DNA from: a virus
Virus record (IMG/VR): IMGVR_UViG_3300027889_000037
Span: 1-59,659 of that record
Reading direction: 5' to 3' (one strand)
DNA: 59,659 bases
Part shown: piece by piece, positions 7,998 through 16,918 of the stretch
Position numbering within the stretch: the first letter of the stretch is position 1
Layout of the letters: each line of letters starts with the position of its first letter
Position numbers and translations under genes: made by a program
The notes under the pieces: generated by a model
What the model saw: the letters and a program-made list of their open reading frames with translations, nothing else
What the model was told of the DNA's origin: nothing
Databases searched by the model: none

Positions 7998-9916
7998 TGA
8001 GTGGCGCTTGGTCGACCAAAAAGAGAGATGCTGTCGAAACGGCATTTTATCAGTTTTTGAATTGTAGCTATATAAATTCAAAGGACGCCGGCCGAATTTG
8101 TTTAGGAAAAAGTCTCTACGAAGGGCAGCGTCGCACCATCACGGAAATTTTCGACGCGCTGGAAAATGACCTTCACGACATTTACATTTTGAAAAGTCGG
8201 CAGTTGGGCATCTCGACTTTGGTTCGGGCGTTGTCTATTTTTATGATTGGCATCCATCCGGGTTTGAAGGGTGCCATCATATTTGATTCTGCTGAAAATA
8301 AGAATGAGGCGCGGGCTGAAGTGGAGGTCATGATTGAAGACCTTCCTAAAACTTTGAAATTTCCGGGCATTAAAGGCAACAATCGCAGCGGGCTAACTTT
8401 GGATAATGATGCCAAAGTTCTTTTTATGTCGGCTGGCGTGAAAAAAACCAAAACGAGCGGTACACTTGGCCGTTCGGTTGGTATCGCTTTTTCCCACGCA
8501 TCTGAAATTTGTTCGTGGGATAACGATGAGGGTTTAGAATCGTACAGGAACTCCCTATCCGACATAAACCCAGATCGTCTGTACATCTGGGAATCTACCG
8601 CACGCGGGTTCAATGCGTGGGAGACTATTTGGCAAGAAGCGCGCAATGATCCTTACCATTGCAAGTGTATTTTCTTAGGGTGGTGGTCCAAGGAAACGCA
8701 GATGATCCCGCGCGATCATCGCGATTTCAAGCTGTATGGCGAAGCACCGCCTAGTGAAGAAGAAGCGCGGAAAATTGCACAAGTCAAGGAATTGTATGGG
8801 CATCAAATTACGCCGGAACAATTGGCGTGGGCCAGAAGGAAATATGACCCTACTGCGTTGCCCGAAGGTGATGCTGAAGTAAAGTTTGAGGGCAATCCTA
8901 ATCGAGTGCAGGAACAGCCATACACGGAATCTGAGGCGTTCCAGCAAACTGGCTCCGTCTTTTTCGCTCCCGAGAAATTGACGGATCAGTTCAATGCAAA
9001 TGTAACTGATAAATTTCAAACCTATATGTATATCGTGCTGGACGAGTTCGTGTACACGCAGGTTTTGAAGGCTCCCAACGCGAAAATGGTGGAGCTTAAA
9101 GTCTGGGACGCACCCGCCGCAAACGATGGTGTGTACGTGATCGGCTGCGATCCCGCTTTCGGCACTTCCGAATCGAACGCGCGCTCGTGCATTCAGGTCT
9201 GTCGGTGTTACGCCGATGGCATAGATCAAGTGGCGGAATATGCATGGCCTTTGATCACGGCTCAACACCTCGCGTGGGTGCTGGCCAGCTTGCTGGGCTG
9301 GTACGGATCGAACAACTCGACGGTGCAATATGCTCTTGAGCTGAACGGTCCCGGCATGGCGGTATTTACGGCGCTCAAGAGCCTAAAGTTTCAATTGGAG
9401 AATGGCCAGCAGTCCAAAGAAGTGAAGGAAAAAGGGTTGCAAGACGTGTTCCGAAATGTTCGTACCTACGTCTACAATCGAGCCGATTCCATGGGCTCGG
9501 GGGCTAACTACCACATCAAAACGACCCGGCAGACGAAAAGCTCCATGCTGGAGCAGTTGCGGAACGCGGTTTCCGCTGGTAAATTGCGGATCAAGTCGGC
9601 GGAATTGCTCAAGGAGATGACGCGAGTTACGCGGGACAAGGATGATGGCGACATCATTGGCGTTCCGTCAGGCTCGAAAGACGACCGCGTTATGGCGATG
9701 GCTTTCGCGGTCCACTGCTGGGAAGAAAAAGTACGACGGACGTTGATAAATACCAATCGGACGAGAGACGCGGAAGCGGCGCGGCAGAGGTTGACCTTGA
9801 CCGATCAGGTGTACCTGTTCCAGCAGAACCAGTTGGGCCAGTTCTTCAAGGCGAAGCGGATGGAGCGATTGGTTACGGCACGCGCGCAGAATTACCGGGG
9901 CTGGAGATATCGCTAG
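7997..9916 (+). CDS. terL: Terminase large subunit
   Basis: 639 residues. The ATPase half has a Walker A variant KSRQLGIST (residues 66-74), a FSHASEI block after a conserved GRSVG turn, and the coupling motif YIWESTARGF. The nuclease half starts at YVIGCDPAFG (Asp near residue 384) and has later acidic clusters (DKDDGD, SKDDRVMAMA). It powers packaging of DNA into the prohead through the portal and cuts the concatemer. No small subunit is recognised upstream; one of the small genes or the HNH protein may serve. The start overlaps the HNH stop (TAATG). Confidence 0.93.
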   Translation: MSGAWSTKKRDAVETAFYQFLNCSYINSKDAGRICLGKSLYEGQRRTITEIFDALENDLHDIYILKSRQLGISTLVRALSIFMIGIHPGLKGAIIFDSAENKNEARAEVEVMIEDLPKTLKFPGIKGNNRSGLTLDNDAKVLFMSAGVKKTKTSGTLGRSVGIAFSHASEICSWDNDEGLESYRNSLSDINPDRLYIWESTARGFNAWETIWQEARNDPYHCKCIFLGWWSKETQMIPRDHRDFKLYGEAPPSEEEARKIAQVKELYGHQITPEQLAWARRKYDPTALPEGDAEVKFEGNPNRVQEQPYTESEAFQQTGSVFFAPEKLTDQFNANVTDKFQTYMYIVLDEFVYTQVLKAPNAKMVELKVWDAPAANDGVYVIGCDPAFGTSESNARSCIQVCRCYADGIDQVAEYAWPLITAQHLAWVLASLLGWYGSNNSTVQYALELNGPGMAVFTALKSLKFQLENGQQSKEVKEKGLQDVFRNVRTYVYNRADSMGSGANYHIKTTRQTKSSMLEQLRNAVSAGKLRIKSAELLKEMTRVTRDKDDGDIIGVPSGSKDDRVMAMAFAVHCWEEKVRRTLINTNRTRDAEAARQRLTLTDQVYLFQQNQLGQFFKAKRMERLVTARAQNYRGWRYR

Positions 9917-10546
9917 ATGGCTCGCTTCCAAATCCGTTGCCCTGGCTGCCGCAAAGCTTTCCCGTGGGACCCGGCTATCGACCTGCCCGAGCGCTGCCCG
10001 CTCAAGGGTTGTGGCTATGTGTCTAAGAAGCGCGAACCGGAAGTAGACGAGGATGGGGTAATTGTCATCGCCGCGCCGTTCCTACGCAGCTCGACGATGA
10101 AGGCCAACGACGATTGCTACCGCCAGCTCGAAGACTCATCGCGGGTTCGCGCTCAGATGGCAGCCGAGATGGCTGGCGTGCCCGAGTCGGAGATGTCACA
10201 TCTCAAGGTAACAAACATCCGCGACACGCGAGCGGGTGAAGTGGCTGCTATGCCGATCGTGAACGACGTGACCCGGCAGATGGATTTCTTGAAGGCGCGT
10301 GGTGGTAATGTTGGGTTTGGTGCTGATGCGAGTCAGTTCGGGGCGAGCATTATGTCGGGCAGTATTGAATTGAACGGGCGTCCCTTGGTGAATGCCATAG
10401 GCCAGCCGGTTGTTGTGCAACCCAGTGCTGGAGCGCACATGCGCAAGGCGCTGCACCAGCACCACGAGACGCTAAGTCATGGCTCGGCGACGAGCGATAT
10501 GCCCGCGTTGGAGACTCAGCAGCCGGGGTATAGGAGCCGCGCTTGA
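9917..10546 (+). CDS. Hypothetical zinc-ribbon protein between terminase and portal
   Basis: 209 residues. The first 40 residues contain paired cysteines (CPGC and CPLKGC) that fit a zinc ribbon; the rest is polar with a Gly-rich middle and a His-rich tail. Begins at the base after the terminase stop and overlaps the portal TTG by 4 nt. Position suggests a packaging or head role, but the family is not recognised. Confidence 0.7.
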   Translation: MARFQIRCPGCRKAFPWDPAIDLPERCPLKGCGYVSKKREPEVDEDGVIVIAAPFLRSSTMKANDDCYRQLEDSSRVRAQMAAEMAGVPESEMSHLKVTNIRDTRAGEVAAMPIVNDVTRQMDFLKARGGNVGFGADASQFGASIMSGSIELNGRPLVNAIGQPVVVQPSAGAHMRKALHQHHETLSHGSATSDMPALETQQPGYRSRA

Positions 10547-12297
10547 TACTCCCTGGAGGGATTCCGAGCGACCACCAGAAGCTCATCACGCAAGTCAATG
10601 AGTGGATCGAGATTTGCCGCGTCAGCGTTGGGATGCGCAAGTCGTACTACCGCCTGCTGAACGCCATCACCGAGACCGGCAAGTACGACGGCACCAAGGC
10701 GCTCGTGAACATGATGGCGCCGAGCCTCAAACGCACAGCGGCACACCTTTTCAGTCCGGTCGAGCTGAAGTTCGCCATGAGCTTCGACCATCCGCAGCCC
10801 GATCCGACTTATTCTCGCGGCCAGCAGGTGGCAAAGCAGCTCACGTTGAATTGGGAGCGCAACGGCACTGGCAACACGTTCGGCCGCGGCACTTACGAAG
10901 CCCTAAAGTACGGCGCCGCTTTTCTCAAGCAGTGGACCGAGCGCGATTCCGAGGATCATCTTGTTCTTAAAGACCGTCTGGTGATGCCGTGGAACCTCGG
11001 TGTTTATCGCGAGGATCGCGGGCTCGACGAGCAACCGATCATCTGCGAGACGACCACGCTCACCATGCCCGAGGTGTGGCAGAAAATCTGGAAGTTTCCG
11101 AACGCTGAAGACCTTTTCAACCGGGTCAAGTCGCACACGGCTCGCGGTGATGCCGGTTCGGAGCCGAACAGCTTTTTTCATCAGGTGCTCTCCACCTCGC
11201 AACTGAATACCGGCGTGCAAGGCATGGTCAGCCCGGTGCCTGGTGGTATCGTTCAGCTCAACAGCGATCCGAACTATGCGCTGATGGGGCCGACGATCGC
11301 AGCCGAAGTGGTCGAATTCCACGAATTGTGGGTGCAGGACGAGCACGATTACATCACCATTCAGATGATCATGCCCGATATCCTCATCACACCGCTGTTC
11401 TCCCGGATTGAGAAGCGCGATGTGATGATGAAAAAGCAGAATTTGCTCGGCGCGAACAGCCGTTTGCAGCCCTATCGCATCATCCAGCCCAACGAGACGA
11501 CCGATTGGATATGGGGTCGCTCCGAATTGGTCGATGTGATCGAGCCGCAGCAGCTTCTGGCGGCGTGGTGCGACGATGCCAAGCGCCTTGTAGGCTTGCA
11601 GATAGACAAATTCCTCGGTTTTTCCGGCGAGAACGGCATGACCGACGAGCTTTACGCTCAAGCGCGCATGTCGGGCTTCATCAACCAAGGTCCGAACTCG
11701 AAAATCGAGGATTTGACGCCTAAATTCCCCGACCAACTGTTGCCGATGGTCAAATGGTTGATGGAGCAGATCAATGTGATCCTAGGTTTCCCGCCGATCA
11801 TGCAAGGCCAAGGTGAACCGGGCGTGCGCGCCGGCTCGCACGCCAACACTTTGATGAAAACCGCCTCGCCGGACTTGCGGGATCGGTCTTTGCTGGTCGA
11901 ACAGCAGTGCGCGGCTGCCGCGGACCTCACTTTGACCTTGATGGAGCTGAAGGACGACCGGTTTTACTGGACCAAGGCCGACAACCCGATCGAGGACATC
12001 GAGAAGACCAAGTTTTTGCTGTCAGACCTGCCGGATGACTGGCGCGTCACGGTCGATAGCCACTCGTCGTCGCCGATCTTCGCTGACGAGAACGCTCAAT
12101 TGGTGCTCGCGCTCAACGGACGAGGCATTGTCGATGGAGAGTACGTCATCAACAACACGGATGCCCCCAACAAGGAGACCGCTATACAGGCGTTCCGAAA
12201 GAAACAAGAAAAAGAGGCTGAGATGTTTCAGATGTTGCTTAAGGTTGACCCGGAAGCGGCGATCAAGACCCTAAAGGGTGGCGGTCACCACAAGTGA
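10543..12297 (+). CDS. Portal protein (head-to-tail connector)
   Basis: 584 residues, the size of podovirus connectors. It sits directly after the terminase and before the scaffold and capsid genes. Features include the RSYYRLLNAI-type N-terminal helices, a large mixed alpha/beta body and a long helical C-terminus (residues about 540-580, KKQEKEAEMFQML). Twelve copies would form the ring through which DNA enters and leaves. It starts with TTG: AGGAG ends 6 nt before it and the TTGA overlaps the previous stop. Assigned by position, size and general portal-like features. Confidence 0.85.
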   Translation: MILPGGIPSDHQKLITQVNEWIEICRVSVGMRKSYYRLLNAITETGKYDGTKALVNMMAPSLKRTAAHLFSPVELKFAMSFDHPQPDPTYSRGQQVAKQLTLNWERNGTGNTFGRGTYEALKYGAAFLKQWTERDSEDHLVLKDRLVMPWNLGVYREDRGLDEQPIICETTTLTMPEVWQKIWKFPNAEDLFNRVKSHTARGDAGSEPNSFFHQVLSTSQLNTGVQGMVSPVPGGIVQLNSDPNYALMGPTIAAEVVEFHELWVQDEHDYITIQMIMPDILITPLFSRIEKRDVMMKKQNLLGANSRLQPYRIIQPNETTDWIWGRSELVDVIEPQQLLAAWCDDAKRLVGLQIDKFLGFSGENGMTDELYAQARMSGFINQGPNSKIEDLTPKFPDQLLPMVKWLMEQINVILGFPPIMQGQGEPGVRAGSHANTLMKTASPDLRDRSLLVEQQCAAAADLTLTLMELKDDRFYWTKADNPIEDIEKTKFLLSDLPDDWRVTVDSHSSSPIFADENAQLVLALNGRGIVDGEYVINNTDAPNKETAIQAFRKKQEKEAEMFQMLLKVDPEAAIKTLKGGGHHK

Positions 12298-12639
12298 TTA
12301 GCTTGTAAGTCCGCCATTGAACGGCGTCATCACCGCCGGTCCGCGCCGCGTAGCATTTAACGCCGGATCGCTTTGTGCTCGATGTTGCGCGGCTGCTTGA
12401 ACCCGCGTGTTGTGCAACATTAGTTCAACCTGGGCCAACTTCGCTTGATCCATGTCCTCGATGATGATGCCGTGGATCGACGTGGCCTTGATCTCGGCGT
12501 GCTGGCCGAAATCGTCGTCGATGGTCAGGTCCTGGGTGGGATGATCAGTCTTGAAATTCTTGTGGGCTTCCGCTTTTTCTTTGGTCTTGAACATGAAGCC
12601 GAGCGCGGTGGGGCCTAAGACGACAGTAACTCTGTGCAT
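12298..12639 (-). CDS. Reverse-strand hypothetical protein in head module
   Basis: 113 residues from ATG 12639, chosen because AGAGGA lies 4 nt before it and a longer frame from 12672 would run into the upstream gene. Contains a short beta-rich start (TVVLGPTALGFMF), a helical centre and an Ala/Arg-rich tail. Its stop is one base from the portal stop on the other strand. Likely co-transcribed with the excisionase-like gene. Not recognised. Confidence 0.65.
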   Translation of the reverse strand: MHRVTVVLGPTALGFMFKTKEKAEAHKNFKTDHPTQDLTIDDDFGQHAEIKATSIHGIIIEDMDQAKLAQVELMLHNTRVQAAAQHRAQSDPALNATRRGPAVMTPFNGGLTS

Positions 12640-12647
12640 GTAATCCT

Positions 12648-12851
12648 CTAGCGGTTGTCGGTTGTCTCGCACCAGTCCTCGAACTTCTGGCGCGGTATCA
12701 GGATTTTTTTGCCGATACGTTTGATTGGGAAGCAGCCAACTTTATTTTCTCGCGCCCATTTCCAGAGTGTCCATGGACCGATGCTGAGTTCGTGCGCGGC
12801 TTCCTTGACGGTGATGAATCGACTTTTCTTTTTTGATTCGCCCGCCGGCAT
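12648..12851 (-). CDS. Excisionase/MerR-like helix-turn-helix protein
   Basis: 67 residues; the core FITVKEAAHELSIGPWTLWK followed by FPIKRIGKKILIPRQKFEDW matches the HTH_17/excisionase-type winged helix. GGAAGGA precedes ATG 12851 by 6 nt. Such proteins bind DNA as recombination directionality factors or small regulators. It is unusually placed, on the reverse strand inside the head module and far from either recombinase. Confidence 0.75.
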   Translation of the reverse strand: MPAGESKKKSRFITVKEAAHELSIGPWTLWKWARENKVGCFPIKRIGKKILIPRQKFEDWCETTDNR

Positions 12852-13011
12852 GGCAATCCTTCCAGGTAGCCCGCACCAATTTGCTATAACCAAAATACAC
12901 TATAGTTCAGAGAAGTAAACTGGGTTTTTCATGCTCTGTCGGAGGATAGTGCAGCAGTCGGTGCCTAATGGTGGGCCTGACGCGACGCAACCTCGCAACA
13001 GGGAGAACGCA

Positions 13012-13056
13012 ATGTTCACTCGCAGCAAGCGCAAGCATCGCAAGGGCCGCAAGTAA
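13012..13056 (+). CDS. Very basic 14-residue peptide
   Basis: ATG 13012 follows GGGAGA by 5 nt and encodes MFTRSKRKHRKGRK, nine of whose fourteen residues are Lys, Arg or His. It ends 4 nt before the next start. It could be a leader peptide, a tiny nucleic-acid-binding peptide, or chance. The 118-bp gap before it holds AT-rich promoter-like sequence but no strong match. Confidence 0.4.
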   Translation: MFTRSKRKHRKGRK

Positions 13057-13060
13057 GCCC

Positions 13061-13453
13061 ATGCCTGATGGCACCCCCGGCCAAGTTCCTGGCCAACCGC
13101 AGCAACCACAAGCCCCATTCGGATCGACGCCGGCCGTTTCGCCGTCGCCGAACCGAGGCCACGAAGCGGCTGGGTTACAAAAGCTGGGGGTTGCACTTCA
13201 GAGTCTCACCGATGCACTGCCCCTGGTCGGCGCCAGCTCCGAACCGGGTCAGGCCATTCTCGACATGATCAAGAAGCTGGCCAAGTTCGTTCCGCCCGGC
13301 ACGATGACGCCGGCCGCCAACCGCAACCAGCTCGAAGCTACGGCGATGAAGCAGGGACAGAACAATCAGCAGATGCAGCAGCTCAAGGCAATGAAGGCCG
13401 GTGGCGGTGGCCAGCCTCAACCGGGCGCGCAACCGCAGCCGGCTGCCGCATGA
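13061..13453 (+). CDS. Pro/Gln-rich structural-type protein
   Basis: 130 residues from ATG 13061; the frame is open further left but those codons overlap the basic peptide. N- and C-termini are Pro/Gln/Gly-rich and likely disordered, with a helical centre (LQKLGVALQSLTDALPLVG...AILDMIKKLAKFV). Proteins of this composition often follow portal genes in podoviruses. Head-associated role by position only. Confidence 0.65.
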   Translation: MPDGTPGQVPGQPQQPQAPFGSTPAVSPSPNRGHEAAGLQKLGVALQSLTDALPLVGASSEPGQAILDMIKKLAKFVPPGTMTPAANRNQLEATAMKQGQNNQQMQQLKAMKAGGGGQPQPGAQPQPAAA

Positions 13454-13629
13454 GCATCTTCAAGACTGAAGTGCCTGAAGGAATTTGCTGCACGATGGAT
13501 CAAGTCGTGCGGACCAACAACGCGGACGACTTCAGCACCGAGAAACTGCCGTGGCTGGGTAAGGCCGCGAAGATGGATGTGCAGAATACGCAGCGCGGGG
13601 CTGTTCGAAGAAAGTCAGGAGAAAACTGA
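13450..13629 (+). CDS. Small hypothetical protein
   Basis: 59 residues starting at ATG 13450, overlapping the previous stop (ATGA), and ending TGATG with the next gene. Contains GICCTMDQVV and a C-terminal basic stretch. Overlapping starts and stops on both sides argue that it is translated as part of the head operon. Not recognised. Confidence 0.6.
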   Translation: MSIFKTEVPEGICCTMDQVVRTNNADDFSTEKLPWLGKAAKMDVQNTQRGAVRRKSGEN

Positions 13630-13814
13630 TGGTCAATATTTTTCAGAATCCGGCTAAGACGGTCCCGATGAAAGCCGACGACCAGACCATTCGCGTCGAT
13701 CTCGACGTGAACGAGATCGGTGGCCGGAAAAGCCATCTGCCGGCTGCGGACAAGTCATCGGCACTGCCGATCAGTCACGTTCCGAACGCTGGCTCCAGCA
13801 TCGGTGGGAAGTAA
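13629..13814 (+). CDS. Small hypothetical protein
   Basis: 61 residues, soluble, with a short acidic beta stretch (TIRVDLDVNEIGG) and a Ser/Gly-rich end. Coupled to the gene before it (TGATG) and 3 nt from the scaffold candidate. Not recognised. Confidence 0.6.
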   Translation: MVNIFQNPAKTVPMKADDQTIRVDLDVNEIGGRKSHLPAADKSSALPISHVPNAGSSIGGK

Positions 13815-13817
13815 TCC

Positions 13818-14414
13818 ATGGCCAAGATGATCGAGGTCGATGAGACTGAGTTTGCCAACGGCCAGGAAACCATCAAGGCCGTTCGGGAGATGTTGGCCCA
13901 TCCCGACGCGGCGCTGCTCGTCGAGCGAGCGCGCAAGCTGGTGAAGCCGGACGTGCCGACCCCGCGGCTCGACGCTCACAAGCAGGCGAATGAGCCGATC
14001 GAGAAGCTTCACACCGAGATTGCCGACCTGAAGAAGTCGCTCGCCGACAAGGAAGCCGAGAACGAGAAGAACGCCAAGCTGTCCGCACTCGCCAAGCGGG
14101 TCGAGGACGGCAACAGCGCGTTGCTCCGCGAAGGTTGGACCAAAGACGGCCTCAAGGCACTCGACGAATTCCGCGAGAAGGAAGGCATTCTCGATCCGAT
14201 CCATGCCGCTGCTGTGTACGAGAAATTGCACGGCTCGCAGGTCGCACCGGTTACGCCGTCCAGCCACACGGGCGGCTGGGACTTCACGCAGCCTTCGACG
14301 CAGGACGAGGACTACACCAAAAAGCTCTTGGAGACTCGCGGCGAGAGCGAGTCGCTTGTCATGCAGCAGGCGAACAAATCGCTGATGGATTTTCGCGGCA
14401 ACAACCGGCGCTGA
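13818..14414 (+). CDS. Probable scaffolding protein
   Basis: 198 residues, highly charged and mostly helical, with a coiled coil around residues 55-100 (EKLHTEIADLKKSLADKEAE). It lies between the portal group and the major capsid gene, the standard place for a scaffold that guides prohead assembly and is later removed. Size and composition fit; there is no sequence signature that proves it. Confidence 0.65.
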   Translation: MAKMIEVDETEFANGQETIKAVREMLAHPDAALLVERARKLVKPDVPTPRLDAHKQANEPIEKLHTEIADLKKSLADKEAENEKNAKLSALAKRVEDGNSALLREGWTKDGLKALDEFREKEGILDPIHAAAVYEKLHGSQVAPVTPSSHTGGWDFTQPSTQDEDYTKKLLETRGESESLVMQQANKSLMDFRGNNRR

Positions 14415-14429
14415 GCCAGTTTCTGATAT

Positions 14430-14443
14430 AGGAGGCTACCATT
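14430..14443 (+). promoter_or_regulatory. Ribosome site pointing to an ATT start for the capsid gene
   Basis: AGGAGG at 14430-14435 is a perfect Shine-Dalgarno core. Exactly 5 nt further is ATT 14441-14443, in frame with the capsid protein. The same 5-nt spacing is used by this phage for TTG 23231 and GTG 17682. The frame is closed by TAG at 14429 and has no ATG or GTG before residue 15; the only usual start codon nearby is TTG 14483, which has no properly spaced ribosome site. Confidence 0.65.
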
Positions 14444-15481
14444 CCGCTCCCAGGCATAGGTGTTGCCCCCGCAGCAGGCGGGTTGTATACCGAGCTTGCT
14501 GCAACCACAAGACGCGCATTCGTTCCGCGTTTGTTCGTGCAAATTTATTTCGGAAGCCCCACGCTTTTCTACATGATGGGCAACGCCCAGAAAGCTGCGG
14601 GCGGCCTCAACCAAATCACCGTACCCATGCAAGCGCAAAGCATGGTTCAAGGCCAGTTCACTGGCTACGGTGGCGGCTTCAACTCACCGCAGATCATTCC
14701 CGCGATTCAGAACGGCCAATGGAATCTGGCGTACTGGGTCGTGCCGGTCCCGCTGCCCTTCGGTGAAACGATCATCCAGGCAACCGACCGCGAGATCAGC
14801 CTGCTCAAAGCTCGCATGAACGACGTTGCGGCGGTGACCAAGCAGAATTTCGCCAATCTGCTGTTCACCAACAACACCGCGAACTCGCTCTACCCGAACA
14901 GCTTCTACGATGCGTTTGACGACGGCACGAACGTTCCGAATTACGGCGGCATCAACCGCAACGCGCAGGGCAATACGGCCTTCAAGGGCCAGTACATCAA
15001 CACCAACAACGCCGCGCTGTTCTCCTTCTCGTCCGGCTTCACGCGCCAGAATATGGCAACGATGCTGTCCTACATCACCAACCAGGCCGGCGGCGAAGCG
15101 CCGACCTTCGTGGTCATGTCGCCCGGCGATTACGCGACGCTGAACCTGTCGTTCATTGGAACGGAAAACACGTACATCGTGCCGGGCAATACCTACACGA
15201 TGGATACCGCGGTACGGTCGAGCTTCCCGAACCTCAACGTCTCGGGCATCCCGATCTTTCAGGATCACTTCTGTCCGACCGGTACGGCCTACGCGATCAG
15301 CACCAAATACACCGCGATGTATTTGTCCGAGGATGCCGCGTTCGACTTCAGCGGGTTCTACTCGCTGGTGCCTTTGGGGCAGATCGGTCAGCAAGGCGTC
15401 GTGGTCGTCGGCTACGATGTGGTGTCCGCGAAGTCGGTGTCCGGCGCGCACATTTACAACATCCAGAACAACCAGTTCTAA
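14441..15481 (+). CDS. Major capsid protein, apparent AUU start
   Basis: 346 residues if read from ATT 14441 (332 from TTG 14483). It follows the scaffold candidate and precedes a decoration-like gene, is rich in Asn, Gly and aromatic residues, and has the length expected for a podovirus coat subunit. It has no cysteines in the N-terminal half and a long beta-rich C-terminus. Hundreds of copies would form the icosahedral shell. The ATT start extends the protein by a 14-residue Pro/Gly/Ala-rich leader. Assignment rests on position, size and composition. Confidence 0.82.
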   Translation: MPLPGIGVAPAAGGLYTELAATTRRAFVPRLFVQIYFGSPTLFYMMGNAQKAAGGLNQITVPMQAQSMVQGQFTGYGGGFNSPQIIPAIQNGQWNLAYWVVPVPLPFGETIIQATDREISLLKARMNDVAAVTKQNFANLLFTNNTANSLYPNSFYDAFDDGTNVPNYGGINRNAQGNTAFKGQYINTNNAALFSFSSGFTRQNMATMLSYITNQAGGEAPTFVVMSPGDYATLNLSFIGTENTYIVPGNTYTMDTAVRSSFPNLNVSGIPIFQDHFCPTGTAYAISTKYTAMYLSEDAAFDFSGFYSLVPLGQIGQQGVVVVGYDVVSAKSVSGAHIYNIQNNQF

Positions 15482-15493
15482 GGAGAGACCAAC

Positions 15494-16642
15494 GTGAATC
15501 AGCCTCTCGCAGGTCCGGGCCTTGGACTGCCGCCGCCCCAAAACCTGTATCCTTCCGAACTGAACAACGCGCCCTACGATTTCGCGACCAACCACGTTTG
15601 CCTCGCGCCCGGCGAGAACATCGTCATTCCGGCGGGCGATTGGTTCCTCGGCATGGGCGGGTATTTGGTCCTTCAATGGCGCGACCCGATCACCAATCTG
15701 TGGGTCTTCGGTTCTGGCGGCGCCTACAATCGCACCAAGTTCGTCAAGAGCGACGGTTTCAACGTTCGCATCGCAAACCTGACGGGCTGTCCGGTATCGG
15801 CGTTCATCGCCAGCCAGGGCTCGGCTTACGTCCAGTCCACGACGACTGTGACCGCGACCGGCGGCACCTCGACCTGGCAGCCGATCGTTGGCGGCGCGCT
15901 CGCGTTTGTCGGCGGCTCGGTGGCTTCGGTCGGCGGTGGCTATGGCATCGCACCGCTGTTGATCATCCCGGCACCGCCCGGCCCCTCGAATAACGCGAAT
16001 GGCGTTGGCGGCGTGGCGGCGTCCGGTTATGTCGGTATCTCCAGCGGCACGGTTGTTCTGACCGGTGTGACTTTCACCAATCAGGGCGCCGGCTATCCGA
16101 CCGCGCCTGCTAACATCGCACTGTTGCCGGTGCCGACCGATCCGAACCTCTCGGTCGGTATCACGCTCGCCACTGTCGCGTTCAGTCTGACCAATTCGGG
16201 CCTCCTGACCGCGGTGCTCTGCACCAATCCGGGCGCTCCGCTCGCCACGCCGACCGCCATCACCTTGGCGGTGACCGGCGCGGGCGTGACCGGCACGGTG
16301 TCGGCGGTGGTCATGCAGACCATCACGGCGGCGTCCGTGGCTGGTGCGGGTATTGGTTATGCGGCGTCCTCGCCGGTCATCACGGCCGGTGGCGTGCCGT
16401 CGCAGGGCACCATCACCGGTTCGCCGAACAACAAGTACCTGTCGTGGTTCCCGCGGCCGGCGAACATTGCCATCACTGGTTCGACGCAGGGTGCTCCCGG
16501 CACGATCTACGACGGCGGCTTGTTCCTCGCTGCGCCCATTGCTTCGTGGCCGCCGACACTTGGCGCCACCGGCACCGTTGGCACCGTCTCGCTGGTCATG
16601 GGTAGCGCGCCCGATATCGCGGTCATCCAGCCGGCTCCGTAA
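15494..16642 (+). CDS. Decoration/head-fibre-like beta-rich structural protein
   Basis: 382 residues, starting at GTG 15494 with AAGGAGAG upstream. The N-terminal 110 residues form a compact unit; the rest is low in charge and rich in Gly, Ala, Thr and Val. It carries several copies of a beta module marked by GxGY and a following Pro (GGGYGIAP, GAGYPTAP, GIGYAASP). The same module recurs in the connector paralogue at 17.7-18.7 kb and the nozzle protein at 20.3-22.6 kb. Likely a capsid-surface or head-completion protein. Confidence 0.65.
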   Translation: MNQPLAGPGLGLPPPQNLYPSELNNAPYDFATNHVCLAPGENIVIPAGDWFLGMGGYLVLQWRDPITNLWVFGSGGAYNRTKFVKSDGFNVRIANLTGCPVSAFIASQGSAYVQSTTTVTATGGTSTWQPIVGGALAFVGGSVASVGGGYGIAPLLIIPAPPGPSNNANGVGGVAASGYVGISSGTVVLTGVTFTNQGAGYPTAPANIALLPVPTDPNLSVGITLATVAFSLTNSGLLTAVLCTNPGAPLATPTAITLAVTGAGVTGTVSAVVMQTITAASVAGAGIGYAASSPVITAGGVPSQGTITGSPNNKYLSWFPRPANIAITGSTQGAPGTIYDGGLFLAAPIASWPPTLGATGTVGTVSLVMGSAPDIAVIQPAP

Positions 16643-16893
16643 TGGCGACGTACTCGCTGAGCGCAACGGGGGTCGTGGCGGGCGGGTTTCAGTTGAACAC
16701 CGCCAAGATCTACGACATCCCCGATCTTAGCTCGTCGAGCGTCATGACCGGCGTGGACGAGGGTCGCAAGCAGGCCATGCGGCTTGGCGATCCGATCTTG
16801 GTCAAGCAGCCGGACGGGTCGCAGCGGTGGATGAAGCTTGACGCCGAGCGATCGACGGGGGCAGCCCCCATTCTCGTGCCGGTGGGGCCGTGA
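16642..16893 (+). CDS. Small structural-operon protein
   Basis: 83 residues, soluble, with a beta-rich C-terminal half (DPILVKQPDGSQRWMKL). Its start overlaps the previous stop by one base (TAATG). Position suggests a head or connector accessory. Not recognised. Confidence 0.6.
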   Translation: MATYSLSATGVVAGGFQLNTAKIYDIPDLSSSSVMTGVDEGRKQAMRLGDPILVKQPDGSQRWMKLDAERSTGAAPILVPVGP

Positions 16894-16918
16894 TATAACG
16901 CGGCAGAGGTAGCTTGCC

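Noticed and set aside
12968-13060. N-terminal extension of the Pro/Gln-rich protein
   Set aside because: These 31 codons overlap the basic peptide in another frame; ATG 13061 fits the composition change.
14684-16666. A 660-codon reverse frame antisense to the capsid and decoration genes
   Set aside because: Its product is dominated by Arg, Asp, Gly and His, a result of the codon bias of the forward genes; no ribosome site and both forward genes are well supported.
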